From: Granulosicoccaceae bacterium
GTDB taxonomy: Bacteria > Pseudomonadota > Gammaproteobacteria > Granulosicoccales > Granulosicoccaceae
NCBI GenBank assembly: GCA_023301405.1
Contig: JALZUX010000067.1
Coordinates: 1-6,876, forward strand
Length of the DNA: 6,876 nt
Reading direction: 5' to 3'
This document shows, piece by piece, positions 1 through 5,344 of this stretch (its first letter is position 1; every line of letters starts with the position of its first letter). The notes under the pieces were generated by a model. It ran no database searches. It had not been told where the DNA came from and was given only the letters and a program-made list of their open reading frames with translations. The position numbers and the translations under genes are program-made.

Positions 1-94
1 GGAGCGAGGTTAAGAGTACAGGGTAAGGGAGTCGCTTGATCAAATGCGGTAGGCTCCGGATCACTGTCGTTGATTGCTGAGGAGTACCGGGTGA
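1..94 (-). other. Left-edge stretch downstream of the GT2 gene; possible start of another minus-strand gene
   Basis: No firm gene can be called. On the minus strand one frame stays open to the window edge. It could begin at a GTG (codon 62-64) or, more plausibly, at a TTG (codon 41-43) that has CGGAG about 10 nt upstream. The TTG start would give the N-terminus MIKRLPYPVLLTSL, basic then hydrophobic, as in a signal or membrane anchor. A second minus-strand frame is also open, so the choice is not secure. There is no ATG on this strand here, and no hairpin plus T-run to end the GT2 transcript, so the operon may continue leftward. Confidence 0.2.
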
Positions 95-838
95 TTATAG
101 GTTTCGGTGGATGAAGCGAATTCTGAGAAGGTCGATAAACATAATTATTGAGTCACTGAATAAGGATAAAGTTGACCCTGCTTTTTGATTCCACTTTACC
201 GGAACTTCGGCGATGCGGTAGCCCATTTTTTTTGCTATGTGCAGGTGTTCTACGTCGAAACAGAAACCATAGGTCTGTTGTTTTTCTGCCACCTCTCTTG
301 CAACGTCGCGTCGGTAGGCTTTAAAGCCGCATTGGCTGTCTTTGACGTTTAGTAGTCTTATGCTTCGTGCTGCTAGATTAAAGCACCGACTCAACAATAA
401 ACGCAGCGGCGTTCTGCCTTGAACTATTGAGTTCTTGAGATTTCTAGACCCGATAACTACATCGTATCCTTCATTGATTTTTTGTAATAGCTTGGTGATT
501 TCTGTTATCGGGGTTGAGCTATCGGCATCAGAGAAAACAATGATGTCGCCCTGTGCCAGTAGCAAGCCCTTAGCAATAGAGTAGCCTTTGCCGACGTTCT
601 TAATGTTTTCTTCTAACATACCTGTGGTTTGAGATTTAATCTCGGCGCTGTAGATATCAACGAACTTCACAATTTCTGTGGTTAAATCGTTACTTCCGTC
701 GTCGATGATTAGGATGTCAGACTCGAAGTCTTGAAAGCTAAGGAAATCTTTTATCTTGTAGAGCGATGCCGCGATACGCTCTTGCTCATTGTAGACTGGT
801 ATGACAACAGTGACACTGGGCTTATTTGACGGATTCAT
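95..838 (-). CDS. GT2 family glycosyltransferase, dolichyl/undecaprenyl-phosphate glucosyltransferase (ALG5/DPG-synthase) type
   Basis: This 247-aa protein probably transfers a sugar from a nucleotide sugar to a polyprenyl phosphate at the cytoplasmic face of the inner membrane. Visible GT-A fold motifs are VVIPVYNE (11-18), DDGS (46-49), the metal-binding D-A-D (104-106), GSRN (130-133), DSQCGFKAYRR (167-177) and FDVE (194-197). The second half, through EVPVKW and the final DLLRIRF, follows the dolichyl-phosphate beta-glucosyltransferase pattern closely. Unlike ArnC and GtrB it lacks two C-terminal membrane helices, so it is soluble or peripheral. The ATG overlaps the end of the upstream SMR gene by 17 bp, implying translational coupling; the upstream GGG is a weak ribosome site. 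Glucose as the sugar and undecaprenyl phosphate as the lipid are inferred from family and neighbours. Family call is strong, exact substrate unproven. Confidence 0.9.
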   Translation of the reverse strand: MNPSNKPSVTVVIPVYNEQERIAASLYKIKDFLSFQDFESDILIIDDGSNDLTTEIVKFVDIYSAEIKSQTTGMLEENIKNVGKGYSIAKGLLLAQGDIIVFSDADSSTPITEITKLLQKINEGYDVVIGSRNLKNSIVQGRTPLRLLLSRCFNLAARSIRLLNVKDSQCGFKAYRRDVAREVAEKQQTYGFCFDVEHLHIAKKMGYRIAEVPVKWNQKAGSTLSLFSDSIIMFIDLLRIRFIHRNL

Positions 839-1232
839 ACTGAACCCATTCGTCAGATTTTGAGGCGCGACTAGCGAGTGCTACACCAACCACAATGAGT
901 GATAGTCCAATGGTCTTTTGCCAGGTAATGCTTTCATTCATACCCGGCCAGTAATACGCACCTATATAAACTATGAGGTAGCCAAGGCTAATTAGTGGGT
1001 AGGCAACGCTTAGTTCAAAGCGTTTCAGGGCAATTATCCATGCAGGCATGGCAACCGCGTAGAATGTAAGCCCGCACAATAGAATAAGCGCAGAGCCAGG
1101 CTCTGTTCTTAAACCGCTTAGCAGTGCTGTTATTGAGGTGGTGTTTATTTCTTGCAGGCCCGCTTTCATGAGCAGTTGCCCTAGGGCTCCACCGACAACA
1201 GAGAAGATTAGAGCAGGGATGCTGTATTTCAC
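822..1232 (-). CDS. ArnF-like small multidrug resistance (SMR/EamA) family membrane protein, probable lipid-linked sugar flippase subunit
   Basis: This is a four-helix inner-membrane protein of 136 aa with helices near residues 5-24, 47-69, 74-93 and 103-120. The segment LSVAYPLISLGYLIVY followed by WPGMNES matches the ArnF region LSKAYALLSMSYVLVW...PGWEG. ArnF pairs with ArnE to move aminoarabinose-phospholipid across the membrane. I place the start at GTG 1230-1232: its first base is the last base of the preceding gene's TAG stop (TAGTG), and GGGAG lies a few bases upstream. An in-frame start at 1292 would add 20 residues (polar, with RRR) and overlap the previous gene by 61 bp, which is less likely. 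The 3' end overlaps the GT2 gene by 17 bp. The substrate is presumably whatever lipid-sugar the GT2 enzyme makes. Confidence 0.82.
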   Translation of the reverse strand: MKYSIPALIFSVVGGALGQLLMKAGLQEINTTSITALLSGLRTEPGSALILLCGLTFYAVAMPAWIIALKRFELSVAYPLISLGYLIVYIGAYYWPGMNESITWQKTIGLSLIVVGVALASRASKSDEWVQYESVK

Positions 1233-1597
1233 TACCCTGCGTCTCCCACTAGTAACGATATTCCAACCATGATCAAAAAAGCGCCAACCCATCGATGAGC
1301 GGGAACTGATTCATGGAACAGCCACTTGGCACTTAGCAAAACGATTACATAATTAACACTGAGCAGCGGATAGGCAACGCTTACCTGTATTCTTGATAGC
1401 ACCATCAGCCACAGCATTAATCCGCTGACAAGCAAGAGAATGCTGATAAAAACATCTTTACTAAAAGGCCTTGCAATTTTCTGCTGGTCCTGTCTGTGTA
1501 CCAAACCCAGCGCTGCGCGTTTTTGAAATACCTGTGCCGCACTGGTGCAGAAAATAGTGGATGCTAGTAGTAATAGTGTGGTGGTAGACCAGAGCAC
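1232..1597 (-). CDS. ArnE-like small multidrug resistance (SMR/EamA) family membrane protein, probable lipid-linked sugar flippase subunit
   Basis: This 121-aa protein has four predicted helices (about 2-20, 48-68, 73-93, 101-118). It follows E. coli ArnE along its length: AAQVFQKRAA resembles AGQLCQKQA, and the block LMLWLMVLSRIQVSVAYPLLSVNYV followed by W-F-HE-V--HRW-G resembles the ArnE segment containing VGIAYPMLSLNFV, W-HEPVSPRHWCG. It likely forms a heterodimer with the ArnF-like protein encoded next, flipping a polyprenyl-phosphate sugar to the periplasmic side. The start is GTG at 1595-1597; the nearest purine-rich site (GGGG) is about 12 nt upstream, so the exact start is uncertain. 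It opens a three-gene set (ArnE-like, ArnF-like, GT2) with overlapping junctions. No arnA, arnB or arnD homologue is visible, so aminoarabinose should not be assumed to be the cargo. Confidence 0.82.
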   Translation of the reverse strand: MLWSTTTLLLLASTIFCTSAAQVFQKRAALGLVHRQDQQKIARPFSKDVFISILLLVSGLMLWLMVLSRIQVSVAYPLLSVNYVIVLLSAKWLFHESVPAHRWVGAFLIMVGISLLVGDAG

Positions 1598-1697
1598 GTT
1601 TCGGTAATACCCCGTGTATATCCAAAAAAATAACGGCGAACTCCGGGTAAACTATAGAGCTTGGTAGGTGACAGACTAGAGCCTTTCAGGGTTAAGT

Positions 1698-1703
1698 ATT
1701 ATA
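1698..1703 (-). promoter_or_regulatory. Possible -10 element for the ArnE-like/ArnF-like/GT2 operon
   Basis: The minus strand reads a perfect TATAAT here, in the 131-bp gap after the GT-C gene. Transcription would start near 1691, giving a leader of roughly 94 nt. No good -35 sits at normal spacing: TTGAAA is only 11 nt away, and at 16 nt there is only TTACGT. The trio may therefore have its own weak or activator-dependent promoter, or be read through from the GT-C gene. Confidence 0.3.
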
Positions 1704-1728
1704 AATGTACAGTCTTTCAACGTAACTC

Positions 1729-3276
1729 TTAATCTGTTTCGGCGATTGCAGTGGGTAACCGGTAAAGCGTTACTTTTCCGTTTGTGTGCGTAGTCATTAC
1801 TGATGATATAATATAGGGTTCCTCATACTGCTTAACATAGCCGCGTTGGGAGAGAATTTCCCGATACTCAATGTTTTTTTCGGGATGAATGGCATCGTTT
1901 AGTAGAACTATATTGAATTTTCGGTCCCACAGTGCGTCCTTAACATCCTGGTGGGAATGTACGCCGTCTTTGTTGTTGTCTAGCCAGCTTGTTTCTCTGA
2001 TTTGGTGTTGTGGCATCGTGTTGAAACCGATATAGCGAAATAGGTAGGGATCTTCACTTAATATGTCTGAGGTTTTTTTTAAGCTTTGATGTTGGATATG
2101 GTTTAGTAATCCTTGCACATTCGGATATCCTGACTCCATGTCTTTGAGTTGATGCAAATTGAGAAACGCATAGAAAACCAACAGCGTAGATAGTATGGCA
2201 GGTGTATGACGAATAGTGGTGACTTGCGAATGTGCATTTAACTGATAGTGATCGTAGATTTTTACTAAGAACCAGGCAACGCCACATACAAGAAAATACA
2301 GTGAAAAATTTAGATGCTTGTATAGAGAAATGAGGTTCTTTCCGTGGAGATGATACAGAAGCAAAGGGCTTGAAAATAGTAAAAGAAGTAATAGAGTTTT
2401 GATGTTTTTACTTGAACTGCCTTGATGTTTTTCCCAATAAATAGCAAGTAAAGTCAGTAGCAGTGGTATTGCAGCATAGCTTGCTGTGCGTAGAATAATG
2501 TCTTTGTATGTTGTGTTTTCGCCGTGAGTACCGCTGATTTGAACTTGATATAAAACTAACAGTTGATCCCAGTGCATTGAAACATAGATTGCCAGGCCCA
2601 ATGCGATAATGATCCCGCTTATCACCGCACGTATTGGTGCAATTATAAGCATAAGCAGGCCTATGAATGGCAAGTAGGCGGCGGTAGTGTATTTAGTTAA
2701 TACTGCGCCTAGTAACAGCAATGAGCCCCCAATCAGGTAGGCGTAAGTGAATCGTGCAGGACTTGGTTGCTTGTGCAGTTGGCAGCCTCTTAGTAATGGC
2801 ATCAACGCTAACGAAAAAAACGTGAAGCTCACTGCGTCATAGGTTGCCAGGCGACTGATGAAAATATGATTGGCCGTTGTTGCCAGTAGAAGGGTTGCTA
2901 CTAGTGCAACTCTTTTTGATTGCCATACTTCTTTGCTGAACTGGTACAGCCCGACTAAAGAAGTTACTCCAAGTAATGCGGCTACGCTGCGTGCGCCGGC
3001 AAGGCCACCGAAATAAGCCTCACCCCAGCCGAATAGATACCAGCTTAAGTCAGAACCAAATATATAGGTGTGTGTTGGCCACGCCTGTTCTGCCAGCAGT
3101 GTTTTGGCAACGAACAAATAGTCATACTCGTCCATATGACCGGCACGGAAGCTAAGTTGTGACCGCTGCCACACAATTGCCAAAAGGGTGGCACAGATAC
3201 AAATCAATATCAGCATTGCGGCTGACTTACTTTTATCTGGTTGAGGGGCGTTGGTATAGACGGTGGTGTTACTCAT
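1729..3276 (-). CDS. GT-C fold membrane glycosyltransferase, ArnT/PMT (glycosyltransferase 39/83)-like
   Basis: This 515-aa polytopic inner-membrane protein probably transfers a sugar from a polyprenyl-phosphate donor to an acceptor in the periplasm. The first helix (about 19-36) is followed by a periplasmic loop carrying M-DEYDY (48-53), which fits the acidic catalytic motif of GT-C enzymes such as ArnT and protein mannosyltransferases. GARSVAALLG (94-103) and RLATYDAVSFTFFSLAL (142-158) also match that family. Roughly ten further hydrophobic segments run to about residue 373, then a hydrophilic C-terminal domain (about 375-515) predicted to be periplasmic. The ATG at 3274-3276 has only AAGAAG directly before it as a ribosome site. 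The gene stands alone but co-oriented, 131 bp upstream of the lipid-sugar synthesis and flipping genes, so it is the likely final enzyme. Acceptor (lipid A, O-antigen, teichoic-like polymer or protein) cannot be told. Confidence 0.82.
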   Translation of the reverse strand: MSNTTVYTNAPQPDKSKSAAMLILICICATLLAIVWQRSQLSFRAGHMDEYDYLFVAKTLLAEQAWPTHTYIFGSDLSWYLFGWGEAYFGGLAGARSVAALLGVTSLVGLYQFSKEVWQSKRVALVATLLLATTANHIFISRLATYDAVSFTFFSLALMPLLRGCQLHKQPSPARFTYAYLIGGSLLLLGAVLTKYTTAAYLPFIGLLMLIIAPIRAVISGIIIALGLAIYVSMHWDQLLVLYQVQISGTHGENTTYKDIILRTASYAAIPLLLTLLAIYWEKHQGSSSKNIKTLLLLLLFSSPLLLYHLHGKNLISLYKHLNFSLYFLVCGVAWFLVKIYDHYQLNAHSQVTTIRHTPAILSTLLVFYAFLNLHQLKDMESGYPNVQGLLNHIQHQSLKKTSDILSEDPYLFRYIGFNTMPQHQIRETSWLDNNKDGVHSHQDVKDALWDRKFNIVLLNDAIHPEKNIEYREILSQRGYVKQYEEPYIISSVMTTHTNGKVTLYRLPTAIAETD

Positions 3277-3311
3277 CTTCTTAGGTATTCGACAGTCGGC
3301 AGCGCGATCTG

Positions 3312-3382
3312 GTGGGCGTTCACCGTTGGGTTAGTCATTCCATACAAAGGTAGCGGCGAGTTCTTTGTGGGCTTCACCGTTG
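3312..3382 (+). repeat. Imperfect 16/17-bp direct repeat in the gap upstream of the GT-C gene
   Basis: Two copies of GTGGGC(G)TTCACCGTTG lie at 3312-3328 and 3367-3382, starting 55 bp apart and differing by one inserted G. Both sit between the end of the MnmC-like gene and the start of the GT-C gene. They could be paired regulator sites or the remains of a small duplication. No clear promoter hexamers for the GT-C gene were found in this 118-bp gap. Confidence 0.5.
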
Positions 3383-3394
3383 TGGTCCACGAAT

Positions 3395-4600
3395 CTACCG
3401 TGTGGTTGTAGGACGCTTTCGGAGTTGTCGCATAAGAAATCTGGCGGGATGAATAGCAGACAAAATTGATTGCTCTGCGGTTGGTGTTCCGGTGATTACC
3501 CCGGCTAAGCAGTCGGCGGCGTACAGTGCTTGAGTAGCGCCGCGCGAGCCGAAACCCGTCAGTACATACAGTCCTGGTAGGCTGGCTCCGGATGGAAAGC
3601 TTTGTTCTTTTCGACCATGGTGTAAATCTTGATAAGCGGCGTTATAGAAATGTGCATCGGGAATCCCGCCAACCAAGGGCAAACGATCAGGGGTTGTGCA
3701 GCGAATGCCTGTCCACGATTTTTTGGCAGAAAGTTCAGGATTGTATCCGGGGATTATGGCGTTGAGTGTGGCGAGGTTACATTGATCATCAGTGGCTGTG
3801 ATTGAATCGCAATTGCTGTTGCGTTGATGTGTGGCTCCAGCCCAAAAGCCGCTGTCGGTGGGAATTGCATAGCCTTTTGCTGCCAGTAAAGGGGTGGTTG
3901 GGGGTGGCTTACGGTCAGTAGTAAAGTGACTAATTTGCCCTCTGGCTGGTGTCAGTGGAAATTGGTGTTGGCCAATAAGGTGATTAACACCGTTGCCATT
4001 GGCCAGCACGATTAACTGACCTTCTCCAATGGTGGTGTGTGCGTTGTTTTTGACTAGCCAGCCATCAGTTGTTTTTTTTATCGCAGAAATTGGTGAGTTG
4101 GTGAAGAGTTCAATACGGCAAGAACTTTGTATCCAACGCGCGCAAAGGCAAGCTGGTTTTAGAGCGCCAGCTTGCTTGATGTGCAGTGCTGGCTTTTTTA
4201 CGAAATTATTGGCTACCTCACTGGCACTAGCTTTTGTTTCTACTGTCCAGTGTTTTCCCGCTTGCCATTTGTCTGTCTTTTCTATCAGTTGTAGTAGGCC
4301 ACGTTGTTGGTGGATTGACGGATCTGATTGTTTTAGTTCGGTGACAATCCGCTCAAATGCGCTGCAGAAATAGTCGTTAACAACGTTTTGCCCAATGCTC
4401 AAATAGGGGCGGTAAGTTGCAACGGGTAACCCTGAAGTTGCGTTAGCCGCTGCACTTGTTGATTCAAAAACTTTGCAATGAAACCCCTGTTGCGCCAGTA
4501 CATAAGCCGCAGCGCAACCTGCCAGACCCGCACCAATGATTAGTGCGTGGTCTCCACTTTGGTAGGTTTGCTCTGGTGAGTTCAGGCCTAGGCTTATCAA
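3395..4600 (-). CDS. mnmC: Stand-alone FAD-dependent oxidoreductase matching the C-terminal domain of MnmC (tRNA U34 cmnm5 to nm5 conversion)
   Basis: This 401-aa protein resembles the FAD half of bifunctional MnmC, which oxidatively removes the carboxymethyl group from cmnm5(s2)U34 in tRNA. A dinucleotide-binding motif GAGLAG (23-28) ends its strand at E46. TSGLPVATYRPYLS (55-68) fits the MnmC GASGNxxGxxYPLLS motif. LIVLANG (196-202), PARGQISHF (218-226), GIRCTTPDRLPLVGG (298-312) and GFGSRG (349-354) all match the MnmC order. The methyltransferase domain that normally precedes it (MnmC1, about 250 aa) is absent, and upstream DNA encodes unrelated small proteins. The best start is TTG at 4598-4600, 11 bp after the previous stop. 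It lacks a clear ribosome site, but no ATG or GTG precedes the FAD motif, so translation may be coupled. A different amine oxidase of the DAO/ThiO family is the main alternative. Confidence 0.82.
   Translation of the reverse strand: MISLGLNSPEQTYQSGDHALIIGAGLAGCAAAYVLAQQGFHCKVFESTSAAANATSGLPVATYRPYLSIGQNVVNDYFCSAFERIVTELKQSDPSIHQQRGLLQLIEKTDKWQAGKHWTVETKASASEVANNFVKKPALHIKQAGALKPACLCARWIQSSCRIELFTNSPISAIKKTTDGWLVKNNAHTTIGEGQLIVLANGNGVNHLIGQHQFPLTPARGQISHFTTDRKPPPTTPLLAAKGYAIPTDSGFWAGATHQRNSNCDSITATDDQCNLATLNAIIPGYNPELSAKKSWTGIRCTTPDRLPLVGGIPDAHFYNAAYQDLHHGRKEQSFPSGASLPGLYVLTGFGSRGATQALYAADCLAGVITGTPTAEQSILSAIHPARFLMRQLRKRPTTTR
4148..4175. repeat. 9-bp perfect inverted repeat inside the MnmC-like gene
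   Basis: GCAAGCTGG (4148-4156) and its exact complement CCAGCTTGC (4167-4175) are separated by 10 nt. The arms encode part of KQAGALKPACLC. An mRNA stem-loop is possible, but no function is evident. Confidence 0.4.
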
Positions 4601-4611
4601 TTTACTGTGGC

Positions 4612-4788
4612 TTAGTATTGATGGTTGAATAAGGTGGTTGTGTAGTGGTCAACGATATAGCGATCTACAATGTCTTGAAATTCTGTGGCGATGTTGTCGC
4701 CATTTAGGGTAATGGTTATTTCGCCATCGACATATTCCGGCGCCACTGGGTGAACCGTTTTTTTGAGTTTGGCGGTAATTTCGATCAT
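4612..4788 (-). CDS. Small conserved-context protein of unknown function (58 aa)
   Basis: I do not recognise this protein. It is 58 aa, acidic, with an alternating beta-like middle ([17 protein letters not shown]) and a helix-like end ([12 protein letters not shown]). It has no signal peptide, membrane helix or cysteine. I choose ATG 4786-4788 because it overlaps the upstream gene's TGA as ATGA, typical of translational coupling; GGTGAG lies about 12 nt upstream. A longer form starting at ATG 4821 adds 11 residues ([11 protein letters not shown]) and would overlap more. The stop lies 11 bp before the MnmC-like start, placing it between two co-transcribed genes. The close packing suggests a shared process, but the function is unknown. 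Confidence 0.6.
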   Translation of the reverse strand: MIEITAKLKKTVHPVAPEYVDGEITITLNGDNIATEFQDIVDRYIVDHYTTTLFNHQY

Positions 4789-5090
4789 TGAGTGGAATTG
4801 CTCACCGCGTTTGTTGCCCATTGCCTCACATTTCCCAGGTTGATTCGATACTTCGCCAGAGCTTCAGCGCAATCGGGATAATTTGTCTGCAACTTGTGGC
4901 CATTGAAGTGAAAATCGTCGCCTATTTGGACCGCACAATTCATCTCTAAGAGCCGAACGCGAATTTCGCGGGTGGCATGGGCGGCTTTATCATTGTTAAC
5001 CGTGATTCTGACTAGTTCAGAACCTGCTTTTGCAGGATTGGCGATCAGCATGCTGGTTCGGGCCAACGTGGCGGTATCGGTGTTGGTCAT
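4785..5090 (-). CDS. Small protein of unknown function (101 aa), first gene of the MnmC-like operon
   Basis: I do not recognise this protein. It has 101 residues with no membrane helix and no signal peptide. Two cysteines are present (in [11 protein letters not shown] and YPDCAEAL). The middle, [27 protein letters not shown], looks like strand-helix-strand; [24 protein letters not shown] looks helical. It begins at ATG 5088-5090 with GAG five nt upstream as a weak ribosome site, behind a perfect TATAAT. Its TGA overlaps the ATG of the 58-aa gene by ATGA, and the MnmC-like gene follows. Coding status rests on this gene-like spacing and the absence of a better opposite-strand frame. Confidence 0.62.
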   Translation of the reverse strand: MTNTDTATLARTSMLIANPAKAGSELVRITVNNDKAAHATREIRVRLLEMNCAVQIGDDFHFNGHKLQTNYPDCAEALAKYRINLGNVRQWATNAVSNSTQ

Positions 5091-5110
5091 TGCTGCTCGA
5101 CGATAGGATT

Positions 5111-5122
5111 ACCGCGCGCGGT
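5111..5122. promoter_or_regulatory. 12-bp perfect GC palindrome at the presumed start of transcription of the 101-aa gene
   Basis: The sequence ACCGCGCGCGGT is its own complement. It begins one base beyond the TATAAT on the minus strand and covers the expected transcription start near 5117. It could be a repressor site or simply a GC-rich discriminator of the kind that makes promoters sensitive to ppGpp. Which of these applies cannot be told from sequence. Confidence 0.35.
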
Positions 5123-5123
5123 C

Positions 5124-5129
5124 ATTATA
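5124..5129 (-). promoter_or_regulatory. -10 element of a promoter for the 101-aa/58-aa/MnmC-like operon
   Basis: The minus strand reads a perfect TATAAT 34 bp before the ATG of the 101-aa gene. No -35 hexamer near TTGACA stands 16-18 nt upstream (only sequences such as CGCTTG), so an activator or a weak promoter is likely. The leader would be about 27 nt. Confidence 0.45.
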
Positions 5130-5232
5130 TTGCCGATTGGTACCCCAAGCGAGCGGTTGCGTACTATCATGTTGTTGGAATAATTCACTTGTGATCAGTA
5201 ATTGTCAGTAGACCGAAGATCTTTTTTGTGGT

Positions 5233-5265
5233 TTCTTAACGTTTATTTTGGAATTCTGTTAAGAA
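5233..5265. repeat. 8-bp inverted repeat upstream of hrcA (candidate operator)
   Basis: TTCTTAAC (5233-5240) and GTTAAGAA (5258-5265) are exact inverted copies separated by 17 nt. They lie in the divergent gap, about 80 bp before the hrcA start. The sequence is unlike CIRCE (TTAGCACTC-N9-GAGTGCTAA). There is no T-run, so it is not a terminator. It could be bound by a regulator of hrcA or of the divergent operon. Confidence 0.4.
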
Positions 5266-5289
5266 TAGTGATCTAGTTGTCCGGCGAGC

Positions 5290-5317
5290 TTGATTCTCGT
5301 GGATGAGACGATATACC
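5290..5317 (+). promoter_or_regulatory. Candidate promoter for hrcA
   Basis: TTGATT (5290-5295) and TATACC (5312-5317) are 16 nt apart, each matching the sigma-70 hexamers at four of six bases. Transcription from here would start near 5324, which would place ATG 5303 outside the message and leave ATG 5345 as the start. A clear sigma-32 element was not seen. Confidence 0.25.
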
Positions 5318-5344
5318 AAGACTACTAAAGTAATTGCGAAGCGC

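Noticed and set aside
876..884. GAGTGCTAC, eight of nine bases of the right arm of a CIRCE operator
   Set aside because: It lies within the ArnF-like coding region, the matching left arm is absent at 9 nt spacing, and no heat-shock gene is next to it.
1624..1645. Possible terminator on the minus strand: CGG-N6-CCG followed by TTA and a T-run
   Set aside because: The stem is only three base pairs, and it would sit between the candidate promoter and the ArnE-like gene.
2054..2287. Minus-strand open frame of 77 codons within the GT-C gene
   Set aside because: It is an alternative frame on the same strand inside a continuous membrane-protein gene, with no family features.
4029..4373. Plus-strand open frame of 114 codons opposite the MnmC-like gene
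   Set aside because: It lies wholly antisense to a gene with clear family motifs and shows no family features of its own.
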